DNA of 64,000 nucleotides. Source: Bacteroidaceae bacterium (lineage in GTDB: Bacteria > Bacteroidota > Bacteroidia > Bacteroidales > Bacteroidaceae). The stretch is taken from assembly GCA_017547205.1 (NCBI GenBank), contig JAFYQH010000003.1, forward strand, positions 1-64,000, given 5' to 3'. Below the pieces are notes generated by a model. It did not search any database. It saw only the letters and a list, made by a program, of their open reading frames with translations, and was not told the origin of the DNA. This document shows, in pieces, positions 16,368 to 26,713 of the stretch (position 1 is its first letter; each line of letters opens with the position of its first letter). Position numbers and translations under genes: made by a program.

Positions 16368-19300
16368 ATGAAACAATTCAGATTTTTGAACAACACGCTC
16401 GGATGGTTCACATTCCTCATCGCAGCAATCACATACTGCACGACCGTTGAACCTACGGCGAGTTTTTGGGACTGCCCCGAATTCATACTTTCAGGCAACA
16501 AGCTCGAGATAGGACACCCGCCAGGTGCACCATTCTTCATGCTTACCGCAAACTTTTTCTCTCTGTTCGCAGGGCCTGAAAAGGTCGCGCTCATGGTAAA
16601 CATCATGTCCGCGATACTCAGTGCATTGGGAATACTGTTCCTGTTCTGGAGCATTACGCACCTCACAAGAAAGCTCATTGTAGGTAACAGCTACGAGATG
16701 ACCGGTTCCCAAATGATAACCATACTGGCATCGGGACTTGTCGGAGCTCTTGCATATACATGGAGCGACACCTACTGGTTCAGCGCCGTAGAAGGCGAAG
16801 TGTACGGCTACTCTTCACTGTTCACCGCCGTTGTTTTCTGGCTCATACTCAAATGGGAGGAGAATGCAAGTTCACCGCACAGCGACCGCTGGCTCATACT
16901 CATCGCATACCTTGTAGGACTTTCTATAGGCGTACACCTGCTGAACCTGCTTTGTATCCCTGCCATAGTGCTTGTGATATACTACAAGAAGTTCCCTGAC
17001 GCCAACTGGAAGGGCTCGCTGAAAGCACTCATCGTTTCGGGAATAATTGTCGCGGCAGTGCTCTACGGCATTGTTCCCGGAGTAGTAAAGGTAGGCGGCT
17101 GGTTCGAGTTGCTGTTCGTCAACGTATTGGGAATGCCGTTCAACACAGGACTCTTTATTTACATGATTCTGCTTGCAGCCGTACTCGTTGCCGGAGTATT
17201 CTATAGCCAGAAGGGTGAGAAGCACACACTGGCTGCATCACTCTTCACCGGAGCGACAGCGCTGTTAGGCATTCCGTTCTACGGACACAGCGTCACATCA
17301 AGCATCATCATAGGAGTGCTCGTACTCGTTGCAATATACATTGCCACTACACGTAGCAAAAATATCACCATACAGGAAAAACGACAGAGCACAACAACCA
17401 CAGCCAAGAGATACCTTGTAAGTTTCAGAGCACTCAACACCGCATTCTTGTGCATGCTGCTTATAATGATAGGATACTCTTCGTATGCACTCATAGTGAT
17501 ACGCTCTGCTGCAAACACTCCTATGGACCAAAACTCGCCCGAGGATATCTTTACCCTGGGAACATACCTCAACCGCGAACAGTACGGCACCCGCCCGCTG
17601 CTTTGGGGACAGGGGTTCGACTCAGAGATGAAGATTGACCATGCAAAAAGGAGATATGATTCCGTAGACACAAGCCCCATCTACTCAAAGGTGGAGAAGA
17701 AGAGTGCAGGCGAGCCTGACAGATACGAGATAATTGGCTACAACAAGGAGTATAAATATGTACAAAACATGCTGTTCCCTCGCATGTATAGTGACCAGCA
17801 TGCACACCTTTACGAAAAGTGGTCGGGCCCCATCACCAACCTTGTACCGGCAGAGAACTATGAATATACAGGCAAGCAATACGTAAAGATGCCCACCCAA
17901 TGGGACAACCTGCGCTTCTTCATCAACTACCAGGTCAACCACATGTACTGGAGATATTTCCTCTGGAACTTCGTGGGCAGGCAGAATGATATACAGAGCA
18001 GGGGCGAAATCGAGTACGGCAACTGGATTACAGGCTTCCCGTTCATCGACACATTCCTCACCGGAAACCAGTCACTGGCACCGACAGACCTCAAGGAGAA
18101 CAAGGGACGCAATGTATTCTTCGCACTGCCGCTGATACTGGGTATACTGGGTCTCGTATGGCAGTACCGCCGCGGCAAGGAGGGCAAGCAGCAGTTCTGG
18201 GTAGTATTCATGCTGTTCTTCATGACAGGACTTGCCATAGTACTCTACCTGAACCAGACACCGAACCAGCCACGCGAGCGCGACTATGCTTATGCCGGTT
18301 CATTCTATGCGTTTGCCATCTGGATAGGAATGGGAGTCGCGGCACTTGCGCAGTACATTAAGGACCTCAAAAAGAAAGACAGCCTTGGCATGAACATCGC
18401 AGTCGCGGCCGCTTGCCTGCTCGTTCCGTTGCAGATGGTATCGCAGACATGGGACGACCACGACCGCAGCGGACGGTATGCCTGCCGTGACTTCGGACAG
18501 AACTACCTGAACTCAATGCCTGTAAAGGGCTGCCCCATAATATTCACTTGTGGAGACAATGACACGTTCCCCCTATGGTACAATCAGGAGGTTGAAGGCG
18601 AGCGCACCGATGCGCGCGTATGTAACCTCTCATACCTGCAGACCGACTGGTACATCGACCAGATGAGACGCCCGGCATATGACTCGCCCAGCCTGCCCAT
18701 AACATGGGAGAGAATCGATTATGCTGGAAACGCAAACGGTTCTGTGGAGATAATCCCTATAGAGGATTTCATCGAAGGATACAGGAACGCCAACCCGGAG
18801 AAGTTCCGTAAGGCATTCGGCGAGAACCCGTATGAGATGAACAAGATTACCAATCACTGGATTCTCGAGGCCGACGACACCGAAAAATCATTCGCGAGAG
18901 GTGTAGTGGAGGAGATTATCAGCCAGTACGAACGCGCCCTCAACAAGATGAGGACAGAAAGAGGCTATGAAAGCATAAAGATTCCAAGGAAGTTCATACC
19001 AACAAGCACAATCCTCATTCCTATAGACGGAGAGGCAGTAAAGCGCTCAGGCATGATGATTCCTCAGGAATATGCCGACAGCATGCCCAAGTACATGGAG
19101 ATTGAACTTGACGACATTGTGAACAACCCCAGCAAGGGAGGCTTGCACAGGTACGAGCTCATCATGTTCGACATGCTTGCCAACGCAAATTGGGAGCGTC
19201 CGATATACATGTCAATGACAGTAGGAACCGACAACTACCCGGCAGTATTGCAGAACTTCTTCGTCCACGAAGGACTTGCATACCGTATCACCCCGTTCAA

Positions 19301-20279
19301 CTGGAGAAAGCTCGGTTATGAGAGTAACGGCGATGCACCTGTCGACATGGACATATTCTACGACAACGTTATGAACCGTTTCAAGTGGGGCGGAGTCAAG
19401 GAAAACAAGGACTACTATGCCGACGAGACAGTAAGAAGAATGATCTACACTCACCGTAACCTTCTTGCAAACCTTGCGCAGACAATGTTCTATAGCGGAG
19501 CCGACGATACCAAGGTAATGAATGTGCTCGAAAAATGGCACGAAGAGTTCCCCGGTGACATAATCCCATATGATGCGGTACGCGACAACAGCATAACCGT
19601 AGCCAACATATACAGCCTGCTCTACCACAAGCAGCACTACGACAAGGAGAACAATGGCAAGTCACAGCTGGACGCAGAAGCGATGGCAGTTCTCGAAGAG
19701 AGGGCATATGAAGTCGCCAGCGCCATAGTGAAGGAGCAGTTCGAGTACCTAAGATGGTACAACACGCTCAATGCCCGCAGCAGAAGCGACATAATGGCAT
19801 ACACACGCGCATCACTCCTTAGAGAAGCATGGAGCATTATAGGCAACTCGCCTATCGGCAACATCGACTCGGGCAGTATTGCTGACGAGGTTGCAAAGTA
19901 CACATACAAGGAGTGCGAACTCCTGAAGCAGAGCGACGCCTCCCTACTCGAGAATACGAAGGCTGTAGAAACAAAACTGCAGCTGATAGCATCCTTGCAC
20001 AAGTTCCTGGGCGAAATGGCCAACAGTAAGGAACTTGACATGATGATGACATCGTCACTCGAGCACATCTCAAAGTTTGCCGACAGGAAACTAAAGAGAT
20101 ACAACGTCAATAGGCTCAGCGAAGGACAGAAACAGGAAATCCTGTCCACATTGAGACTGCTGGGAACCGTACGCGAAATGGCCGGAAGAATAAAGGACAT
20201 TGACGAAAAGGCAATGCTCGGCATTTACGGAACCTACAACACCAACCTGGAAAAATTTGCCCCACACGTATTAAACTGA
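16368..20279 (+). CDS. DUF2723 family membrane glycosyltransferase-like protein
   Basis: 1303 aa. The N-terminal DUF2723 domain is plain: TVEPTASFWDCPEFILSG and EIGHPPGAPFFML with an early Asp in the first periplasmic loop, as in GT-C glycosyltransferases. Many hydrophobic helices run from about residue 10 to 690, then a soluble C-terminal half of about 600 aa rich in helices. The eukaryotic member TMEM260 is a protein O-mannosyltransferase, so a lipid-linked-sugar glycosyltransferase at the inner membrane is likely, perhaps for protein O-glycosylation, which is widespread in Bacteroidota; this role is inference. The protein seems long for the family. It is followed 7 bp later by a polysaccharide deacetylase, probably in one transcript with queG. 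Confidence 0.85.
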   Translation: MKQFRFLNNTLGWFTFLIAAITYCTTVEPTASFWDCPEFILSGNKLEIGHPPGAPFFMLTANFFSLFAGPEKVALMVNIMSAILSALGILFLFWSITHLTRKLIVGNSYEMTGSQMITILASGLVGALAYTWSDTYWFSAVEGEVYGYSSLFTAVVFWLILKWEENASSPHSDRWLILIAYLVGLSIGVHLLNLLCIPAIVLVIYYKKFPDANWKGSLKALIVSGIIVAAVLYGIVPGVVKVGGWFELLFVNVLGMPFNTGLFIYMILLAAVLVAGVFYSQKGEKHTLAASLFTGATALLGIPFYGHSVTSSIIIGVLVLVAIYIATTRSKNITIQEKRQSTTTTAKRYLVSFRALNTAFLCMLLIMIGYSSYALIVIRSAANTPMDQNSPEDIFTLGTYLNREQYGTRPLLWGQGFDSEMKIDHAKRRYDSVDTSPIYSKVEKKSAGEPDRYEIIGYNKEYKYVQNMLFPRMYSDQHAHLYEKWSGPITNLVPAENYEYTGKQYVKMPTQWDNLRFFINYQVNHMYWRYFLWNFVGRQNDIQSRGEIEYGNWITGFPFIDTFLTGNQSLAPTDLKENKGRNVFFALPLILGILGLVWQYRRGKEGKQQFWVVFMLFFMTGLAIVLYLNQTPNQPRERDYAYAGSFYAFAIWIGMGVAALAQYIKDLKKKDSLGMNIAVAAACLLVPLQMVSQTWDDHDRSGRYACRDFGQNYLNSMPVKGCPIIFTCGDNDTFPLWYNQEVEGERTDARVCNLSYLQTDWYIDQMRRPAYDSPSLPITWERIDYAGNANGSVEIIPIEDFIEGYRNANPEKFRKAFGENPYEMNKITNHWILEADDTEKSFARGVVEEIISQYERALNKMRTERGYESIKIPRKFIPTSTILIPIDGEAVKRSGMMIPQEYADSMPKYMEIELDDIVNNPSKGGLHRYELIMFDMLANANWERPIYMSMTVGTDNYPAVLQNFFVHEGLAYRITPFNWRKLGYESNGDAPVDMDIFYDNVMNRFKWGGVKENKDYYADETVRRMIYTHRNLLANLAQTMFYSGADDTKVMNVLEKWHEEFPGDIIPYDAVRDNSITVANIYSLLYHKQHYDKENNGKSQLDAEAMAVLEERAYEVASAIVKEQFEYLRWYNTLNARSRSDIMAYTRASLLREAWSIIGNSPIGNIDSGSIADEVAKYTYKECELLKQSDASLLENTKAVETKLQLIASLHKFLGEMANSKELDMMMTSSLEHISKFADRKLKRYNVNRLSEGQKQEILSTLRLLGTVREMAGRIKDIDEKAMLGIYGTYNTNLEKFAPHVLN

Positions 20280-20286
20280 TATAGTC

Positions 20287-20898
20287 ATGCTCATAGAACA
20301 GGTTCCCGAATTCTTCCGCAACCTTTACCCCAAAGCACTATGGCGGATGAACCCCGACGAGAAGGCCATATACCTGACCTTCGATGACGGACCAATACCT
20401 GTTATCACCCCATGGGTAGTGGAACTGCTTGAGCGATACGGCATAAAGGCGACATTCTTCATGGTAGGTGACAATGTGCACAAGTTTCCCCAGGAGTTCA
20501 TGCAGGTTGCAGAAGGCGGGCACCGGTTGGGCAACCACACTTTCAACCACCTCAAGGGACTGTTCACGGGCACCAAGGAGTACATCGAGAATGTAGACCA
20601 AGCTGATGCCTTCATACACAGCAACCTGTTCCGCCCGCCTCACGGTCTGTTGCGCCGATCCCAATACAAGGAGTTGAGCAAGCGCTACCAGTTCGTAATG
20701 TGGGACCTTGTGACACGTGACTACAGCTTCCGTCTCTATGGAGAGGACGTGCTTGCAAATGTGAAGAGGCTCACAAGAAACGGATCTATAATCACATTCC
20801 ACGACTCCATGAGGTCGGAGAGTAACCTGCGCTATGCCCTGCCGCGTGCCATAGACTGGTGGCTTGAGCAGGGATACAGCTTCAAGATATTCGAATGA
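20287..20898 (+). CDS. Polysaccharide deacetylase (NodB/CE4 family)
   Basis: 203 aa, no signal peptide. NodB motifs in order: TFDDGP (metal-binding and catalytic Asp pair, near residue 30), HRLGNHTFNHL (HxxxH metal ligands) and FRPPHG (motif 3). Later FHDS fits motif 5. This metal-dependent enzyme removes acetyl groups from N-acetylated sugars. Lack of an export signal suggests a cytoplasmic or membrane-associated precursor substrate rather than mature peptidoglycan. It sits between the DUF2723 gene and queG and overlaps queG by 4 bp (ATGA), so translation is probably coupled. Confidence 0.88.
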   Translation: MLIEQVPEFFRNLYPKALWRMNPDEKAIYLTFDDGPIPVITPWVVELLERYGIKATFFMVGDNVHKFPQEFMQVAEGGHRLGNHTFNHLKGLFTGTKEYIENVDQADAFIHSNLFRPPHGLLRRSQYKELSKRYQFVMWDLVTRDYSFRLYGEDVLANVKRLTRNGSIITFHDSMRSESNLRYALPRAIDWWLEQGYSFKIFE

Positions 20899-21806
20899 TG
20901 GATAGACAGAAACTTACTGCATACATCAAGGCCGAGGCACTGCGCCTTGGCTTTGATATTTGTGGGATAGCCAAAGCCTCATCTGCGGAAGATGAGACAG
21001 CAGAATTCTACAACCGATGGTTAGAAGAGGGCAACCATGGCACAATGGGTTACCTGGAACGCAACCGCGACAAGAGATACAATCCAACCCTGCTTGTCGA
21101 AGGATGCCGCAGCATTATAGCAGTCGCCATGAACTACGCACCGGCACGGCATTTAGAAGGGATTGCCGACTATGCACTGGGCGAGGACTACCATAAAGTC
21201 ATAAAGGACCGCCTTTTTCTGCTGCTTGCAAGCATTAACGAAAAGGTAGCCTGCCATGGTAGGGCTTTCTGCGACTCTGCACCGGTGCTCGAAAGATATT
21301 GGGCAGTAAAGGCCGGCCTGGGGTGGATAGGGCGTAACCGGCAGCTTATAATACCAGGCAAAGGATCTTATTTCTTCCTTGGCGAACTTCTTATAGACAT
21401 AGAACTCGAGTACAACACCCCATACACGGCCAACCACTGCGGCAACTGCAGGAAGTGCCTGGAAAGCTGCCCTACCGCAGCATTGCGCGAAGGGTGTTTC
21501 GATGCACGCAAGTGCCTCTCGTACCTTACAATAGAGTACCGCGACGAACTGCCCGGGAAAATCGGTGAAAAGATGGGAAACTGCTTCTATGGATGCGACC
21601 GTTGCCAGACACACTGCCCACACAACCGTTTTGCCGCACCCAACAAGATTCCAGAACTGCAACCATCACCGGCATTGCTTGAAATGACAGAAAGTGATTG
21701 GCGCATACTCACTATGGAGAAGTACAACCAACTGTTCAAGGAAAGTGCAGTGGAAAGATGTGGATATGAACAGCTAATGCGCAACATCAAGGCAAGACAC
21801 GGATAA
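20895..21806 (+). CDS. queG: Epoxyqueuosine reductase QueG
   Basis: 303 aa. It reduces epoxyqueuosine to queuosine in tRNA anticodons (Asp, Asn, His, Tyr), a cobalamin- and Fe-S-dependent step. Residues about 45-165 contain the DUF1730 cobalamin-binding part (RYNPTLLVEGCRSIIAVAMNY, YWAVKAGLGWIGRN). Two 4Fe-4S motifs follow: CGNCRKCLESCP and CDRCQTHCP. At 303 aa it lacks the extra C-terminal HEAT-like segment of some homologues, which is common in this phylum. The start overlaps the deacetylase stop; a second ATG follows at 20898. The 3' end lies 6 bp from the convergent dacB gene. Confidence 0.93.
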   Translation: MMDRQKLTAYIKAEALRLGFDICGIAKASSAEDETAEFYNRWLEEGNHGTMGYLERNRDKRYNPTLLVEGCRSIIAVAMNYAPARHLEGIADYALGEDYHKVIKDRLFLLLASINEKVACHGRAFCDSAPVLERYWAVKAGLGWIGRNRQLIIPGKGSYFFLGELLIDIELEYNTPYTANHCGNCRKCLESCPTAALREGCFDARKCLSYLTIEYRDELPGKIGEKMGNCFYGCDRCQTHCPHNRFAAPNKIPELQPSPALLEMTESDWRILTMEKYNQLFKESAVERCGYEQLMRNIKARHG

Positions 21807-21812
21807 TAGCCC

Positions 21813-23186
21813 TTACCTGCACAACAGGTCACACACCTTGTCCTGCCACTCGCGTACCGGGCGTGACGACTGCATTCCCGTATTCAGCAGCACAAAAGCA
21901 TACATGTGGCCGTTCGATGCCGTAGCATACCCCGCCAATGAACACACCGCCTTGACAGTTCCGGTCTTCGCGCGCACCTTTCTGTAGGCAGCAGTTCCTT
22001 TCATGCGGTTCTTTAGTGTACCCGACACACCTGCTAGCGGCATACTGTTATAGAGTGGCTTTCCCACCCTACTTCTCTGGTGCGCATAGCGCAATGCACG
22101 CATAAGCAGATCGGCCGTAACATAATTGTAGAGCGAAAGTCCCGAGCCGTCGGCCACGGCAAAATTCGTGTCGGAAACACCTAGCCTGTTCTTGAAGAAC
22201 TGGCTCACCACACGGCAACCGTGCCCCATGGAGACAGAGCCCTTGCTAACCATCTTTCCGAGATGATATATCATAGCCTCGGCGCAGATGTTCTCACTCT
22301 CGAGCAGAGCCCTTAGAACAGCACTGCCCAACGACCTTGAACAGCTATGCAGTAGCGTACAGCTGTCAGGAGTAGAGGAGAACGCAATATTCTTCACCTC
22401 CACACCAAGCGAATCGAACTTCTCGGAAAGCACAGCCATGAAGAAATCGGCTGAACGGTACATGTTCATCTTCTCCTTCTTCTCTCGCACGCAGTTACCG
22501 CGCACACGTATCACGTTGCTGTCCTCGAGCCAATCGCGCAGTATCGAAAGCTTGCCCAGCTCCTGATTTCCGCATACAGCTTCATTCACGACAGAATAGA
22601 ACGACGACTGCGGTGTAGTTATCACATCGGGTACACTATCCTTCTTCGTGGGCTTCACCACAACTTCCACCACTCCACCACACAGCATCAGCGGCGACAG
22701 GTAAGGCTGATATCCATAAGGATTGTCGTCCCACGACCACCCCGGACCCCAATAGAGCGAATCTATCATCGAGCAGTCAGCAAAAAGCGTATCTATCACA
22801 CTACCAGCCGGTACACTGGCAGCCATCCTTACAATATCCTCTGCATCGAAGAGAGGATCCATACCTCCCTTCACATAAAGATTGTGTATGCTGTCGGCCC
22901 GCTGTTCATACATCTCAGTACTGAACTTGTATTCTACCCCAAGACGGTCCAGCGCGACAACCGAAGTAAGCACCTTCATCACCGACGCCGGGCGCACCAG
23001 CTTATGGGCACGATGCTCGAAAAGGAGACTGTCGGCAGTAAGGTCATACACCACCACCGAAGCATCGCTACTCACGAACATCTTGTCCTCGAGCAAAGCG
23101 TTCAGACCATCCACAAGATTACCCTGTGCGCCTGCAACCACGAAGAAAAAAGATAGGAATAAAGAGAGCAGTAAGCGTGTTTTCAT
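21813..23186 (-). CDS. dacB: D-alanyl-D-alanine carboxypeptidase/endopeptidase (PBP4, S13)
   Basis: 457 aa. Signal peptide residues 1-20 (ending VAGAQ), so it is periplasmic. Penicillin-binding motifs of the S13 family: SVMK (Ser68-Lys71) at the N-terminal part, DGSGLS in the DGSGLSLYNYV segment, and KTG in RAKTGTVKAV near the C-terminus. The large insertion between motifs 1 and 2 is characteristic of PBP4-type enzymes. It trims pentapeptides and cleaves 4-3 cross-links during wall remodelling. Monocistronic on the minus strand, divergent from nadB. Confidence 0.93.
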   Translation of the reverse strand: MKTRLLLSLFLSFFFVVAGAQGNLVDGLNALLEDKMFVSSDASVVVYDLTADSLLFEHRAHKLVRPASVMKVLTSVVALDRLGVEYKFSTEMYEQRADSIHNLYVKGGMDPLFDAEDIVRMAASVPAGSVIDTLFADCSMIDSLYWGPGWSWDDNPYGYQPYLSPLMLCGGVVEVVVKPTKKDSVPDVITTPQSSFYSVVNEAVCGNQELGKLSILRDWLEDSNVIRVRGNCVREKKEKMNMYRSADFFMAVLSEKFDSLGVEVKNIAFSSTPDSCTLLHSCSRSLGSAVLRALLESENICAEAMIYHLGKMVSKGSVSMGHGCRVVSQFFKNRLGVSDTNFAVADGSGLSLYNYVTADLLMRALRYAHQRSRVGKPLYNSMPLAGVSGTLKNRMKGTAAYRKVRAKTGTVKAVCSLAGYATASNGHMYAFVLLNTGMQSSRPVREWQDKVCDLLCR

Positions 23187-23363
23187 AATTCCTGATAAGA
23201 TATTTCCTGTAAAAATACTGATAAAATGCGAAATATTGCCCCGATAGGTTTTTTTGTTTTATTTTCTTTGTATTTTTACACACTCAAGGAGAAAAGAGGG
23301 CACATTCATGAGCTGACAACAACCCATCACCCCCGTTTCGCCAGTAAAAGGAACAAAGGTAAC

Positions 23364-24932
23364 ATGGTCAAGAAATTTGATTTTCTCGTAATCGGTTCCG
23401 GAATAGCCGGAATGAGTTTTGCACTGAAGGTTGCCGACCACGGCAAAGTAGCACTCGTATGCAAGACAACACTCGAAGATGCCAACACATACTTTGCACA
23501 GGGAGGTGTGGCATCGGTCACTAACATGCTTGTCGACAACTTCGAAAAGCACATCGAGGACACCATGATAGCAGGTGACTGGATAAGCGACCGAGACGCG
23601 GTGGAAAAGGTCGTGCGCGAAGCCCCGTCGCAAATACAGGCCCTCATAGACTGGGGTGTTGAATTCGACAGGAACGAAAAAGGTGAATTCGACCTACACC
23701 GCGAGGGGGGACACTCCGAGTTCCGCATTCTGCACCATGCCGACAATACAGGAGCCGAGATTCAAGAATCGCTCATAAAGGCAGTGCGCCGTCACCCCGA
23801 CATTACAATATTCGACAACCATTTTGCCATTGAAATACTCACCCAGCATCACCTGGGCATTGAGGTCACGCGACAGACACCCGACATCGAATGCTACGGT
23901 GCATACGTACTTGACATAGCGACCAACGAGGTACACACATTCCTGAGCAAAGTCACGCTCATGGCAACCGGTGGCTGCGGAGCTGTTTACAAGACCACCA
24001 CCAACCCCCTTGTAGCAACGGGTGACGGCATCGCCATGGTCTACCGCGCCAAAGGAACCGTCAAGGACATGGAGTTCGTACAGTTCCACCCCACCGCACT
24101 TTACAATCCCGGTGACAGACCATCATTCCTCATAACCGAAGCCATGCGCGGCTACGGCGGTATACTCCGCACCAAGGACGGCAAGGAGTTCATGCAGAAG
24201 TATGACCCCCGTCTCTCGCTTGCACCGCGCGACATCGTGGCACGTGCCATCGACAATGAGATGAAACACAGGGGCGACGACCACGTCTACCTCGACGTCA
24301 CCCACAAGAATCCCGAAGAGACAAAACGTCACTTCCCCAATATATACGAAAAATGCCTCTCGTTGGGCATTGACATAACAAAGGACTATATACCCGTAGC
24401 ACCCGCAGCACACTATCTTTGCGGTGGCATAAAGGTCGACCTGAACGCTGCATCAAGCATCCACAGGCTATACGCCGTAGGTGAGTGCTCCTGCACAGGC
24501 CTGCACGGCGGCAACCGCCTGGCAAGCAACTCACTCATAGAGGCTGTGGTATATGCCGATGCGGCAGCAAAGCATTCACTCGCCCATTTCGGGGAGTACA
24601 GCTACAACGAAGCCATCCCCGAGTGGAACGACGAAGGCACGAAGATGAACGAGGAGATGGTGCTCATTTCACAGGATGCCAAGGAGGTGCAGCAAATTAT
24701 GAGTACCTATGTAGGCATTGTGCGTACCGACCTGCGACTCAAGCGCGCATGGAACCGCCTTGACCTGCTTTACGAAGAGACTGAGGAACTCTTCAAGCAG
24801 AGTGTCGTCAGCCGTGAATTGTGCGAGCTGCGCAACGTCATCAACGTGGGCTACCTCATCATGCGCCAGGCAATGGAACGCAAGGAGAGCCGTGGCCTGC
24901 ACTACAACATCGACCACCCGCGTAAAAGTTAG
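23364..24932 (+). CDS. nadB: L-aspartate oxidase
   Basis: 522 aa from the ATG at 23364 (MVKKFDFLVIGSGIAGM). An open frame extends up to 23226, but its extra residues lie in a T-rich promoter-like region and precede the usual NadB N-terminus, so it is rejected. FAD Rossmann motif GSGIAG near residue 11; the Asp-oxidase/SdhA signature includes QGGVA, DREGGHSEFRILHH-type residues, FVQFHPTAL and GGNRLASNSL. It oxidises aspartate to iminoaspartate, the first step of de novo NAD synthesis in the cytoplasm. NadA and NadC are not in the window. It is followed by a good terminator. Confidence 0.96.
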   Translation: MVKKFDFLVIGSGIAGMSFALKVADHGKVALVCKTTLEDANTYFAQGGVASVTNMLVDNFEKHIEDTMIAGDWISDRDAVEKVVREAPSQIQALIDWGVEFDRNEKGEFDLHREGGHSEFRILHHADNTGAEIQESLIKAVRRHPDITIFDNHFAIEILTQHHLGIEVTRQTPDIECYGAYVLDIATNEVHTFLSKVTLMATGGCGAVYKTTTNPLVATGDGIAMVYRAKGTVKDMEFVQFHPTALYNPGDRPSFLITEAMRGYGGILRTKDGKEFMQKYDPRLSLAPRDIVARAIDNEMKHRGDDHVYLDVTHKNPEETKRHFPNIYEKCLSLGIDITKDYIPVAPAAHYLCGGIKVDLNAASSIHRLYAVGECSCTGLHGGNRLASNSLIEAVVYADAAAKHSLAHFGEYSYNEAIPEWNDEGTKMNEEMVLISQDAKEVQQIMSTYVGIVRTDLRLKRAWNRLDLLYEETEELFKQSVVSRELCELRNVINVGYLIMRQAMERKESRGLHYNIDHPRKS

Positions 24933-24975
24933 AAAAGCCGTTTTCTTAGAACACGGTTTCGGAACCGGACAATTC

Positions 24976-25007
24976 AGCCGCATGTTCACAGTGACATGTG
25001 GCTTTTT
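24976..25007 (+). terminator. nadB terminator
   Basis: A 10-bp stem (24976-24985 with 24994-25003, one G.T pair) with an 8-nt loop runs directly into a T5 run. It lies about 45 bp after the nadB stop codon. Confidence 0.7.
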
Positions 25008-25165
25008 AAATATTTTATATTTAATTGTTAATAAATAGGACTCGTTTTATAGTGGAAAATCGCTCAAAAAAAGCTAACTTCGCGAGAAAATGGGATCACC
25101 CGGGTCAGTCACTCCTCAAAAGGTTGGCTATCAACAAACAAGTATATAATTTTAACATATAAGCT

Positions 25166-26689
25166 ATGTCAACAAAGAGAATTAAATCGGCATTGGTTTC
25201 CGTATTCCACAAAGACGGACTTGACGAGATTATCAAGCTTCTGCATGCAGAAGGCGTACAGCTCATTTCAACAGGCGGTACACAACAGTTCATCGAGTCG
25301 CTGAACATTCCATGCACAGCGGTCGAAAGCCTCACCGGCTACCCATCAATTCTAGGCGGTAGAGTAAAGACACTCCATCCCAAAGTATTCGGTGGCATCC
25401 TTGGCCGCAGGGAACTTGAGAAAGATCAGCAGCAGATGGCCGAGTATGAGATTCCCGAGATTGACCTTGTGATCGTTGACCTCTACCCGTTCGAGCAGAC
25501 AGTGGCATCGGGCGCATGCGAGGCCGATATAATCGAGAAGATTGACATAGGCGGCATTTCACTCATTCGCGGTGCAGCAAAGAACTTCAACGATGTAGTG
25601 ATTGTCGCAAGCAAAGGCCAGTATGCCCCTCTGCATGAGATTCTGAAGAGCAAGGGCGCGGAGACAACACTCGAGGAGCGCCGTTTCTTCGCACGCGAGG
25701 CATTCGCCGTTTCATCGGCCTACGACTCTGCCATCTTCAACTACTTCGACAAGGATGACAAGAGCGCGTTCCGCCAGACCAACGACACACCAATGTCGCT
25801 CCGCTATGGCGAGAATCCCCATCAGAATGGTGCATTCTACGGCAAGTTCAACGAGATGCTCGAGCAGGTTCACGGCAAGGAGATCTCCTACAACAACCTT
25901 CTTGACATCAACGCAGCCGTAGAGCTCATCAACGACTTTGCAGGCGAGACCACATTCGCCATCCTCAAGCACAACAACGCATGCGGACTTGCATCGCGCC
26001 CCACACTGGCCGAGGCATGGGATGCCGCACTTGCAGGTGACCCGGTATCGGCATTCGGAGGTGTACTCATCGCTAACGCCAACGTGGACAAGGCTACTGC
26101 CGAGAAGGTGAACGAAATCTTCTTCGAAGTAATCATCGCTCCAAGCTACGATGCCGATGCCCTTGAGGTACTCAAGCAGAAGAAGAACCGCATCATCCTC
26201 ATCCAAAAGTCTACAGAGATGCCCGAGAAGACATACCGCAGCGTGCTGAACGGTGTTCTCGTTCAGGACCGCGACAACAAGGTTGAGGTTGCAGCAGACC
26301 TTCAGGTCGTTTCAAAAGTCGCTCCAAAGGAGGATGAGATCGAGGATATGCTCTTTGCCAACAAGATAGTGAAGCACAGCAAGAGCAACGCGATAGTGCT
26401 TGCAAAGAACAGACAGCTCATTGCCAGCGGTGTAGGCCAGACATCACGCGTCGACTCATTGCGCCATGCCATAGAGAAGGCCGGCAACTTCGGTTTCTCC
26501 CTCGACGGCGCGGTAATGGCAAGCGACGCATTCTTCCCGTTCCCCGACTGTGTGCAGATTGCCCACGAGGCAGGCATTACAGCGGTGATACACCCGGGAG
26601 GTTCCATTAGAGACAAGGAGTCGGTAGACTACTGCGACGAGAACGGTATCGCAATGGTAATCACCGGATTCCGTCACTTCAAACATTAA
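25166..26689 (+). CDS. purH: Bifunctional AICAR transformylase/IMP cyclohydrolase
   Basis: 507 aa, standard length. N-terminal IMP cyclohydrolase (MGS-like) domain: ALVSVFHKDGL, STGGTQQFI, LGGRVKTLHPKVFGGIL. The C-terminal AICAR transformylase domain carries RYGENPHQ, LKHNNACGLA and HPGGSIRD near the end. It catalyses the last two steps of IMP synthesis in the cytoplasm. The gene precedes mreB by 24 bp on the same strand, so it may be co-transcribed with the elongation operon. The upstream gap (25008-25165) holds a TAACTTCG octamer at 25075 that could be a variant -7 element; no purine riboswitch fold was recognised. Confidence 0.97.
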   Translation: MSTKRIKSALVSVFHKDGLDEIIKLLHAEGVQLISTGGTQQFIESLNIPCTAVESLTGYPSILGGRVKTLHPKVFGGILGRRELEKDQQQMAEYEIPEIDLVIVDLYPFEQTVASGACEADIIEKIDIGGISLIRGAAKNFNDVVIVASKGQYAPLHEILKSKGAETTLEERRFFAREAFAVSSAYDSAIFNYFDKDDKSAFRQTNDTPMSLRYGENPHQNGAFYGKFNEMLEQVHGKEISYNNLLDINAAVELINDFAGETTFAILKHNNACGLASRPTLAEAWDAALAGDPVSAFGGVLIANANVDKATAEKVNEIFFEVIIAPSYDADALEVLKQKKNRIILIQKSTEMPEKTYRSVLNGVLVQDRDNKVEVAADLQVVSKVAPKEDEIEDMLFANKIVKHSKSNAIVLAKNRQLIASGVGQTSRVDSLRHAIEKAGNFGFSLDGAVMASDAFFPFPDCVQIAHEAGITAVIHPGGSIRDKESVDYCDENGIAMVITGFRHFKH

Positions 26690-26713
26690 TCCTTTAAACA
26701 GAAGAAAAACAGA

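Noticed and set aside
23226..23363. 46-residue N-terminal extension of nadB
   Set aside because: The residues are hydrophobic and random, and NadB proteins begin at the FAD-binding segment that follows the ATG at 23364.
25008..25165. Possible purine riboswitch before purH
   Set aside because: No three-way junction with conserved loop pairing was seen; only a weak promoter-like octamer.
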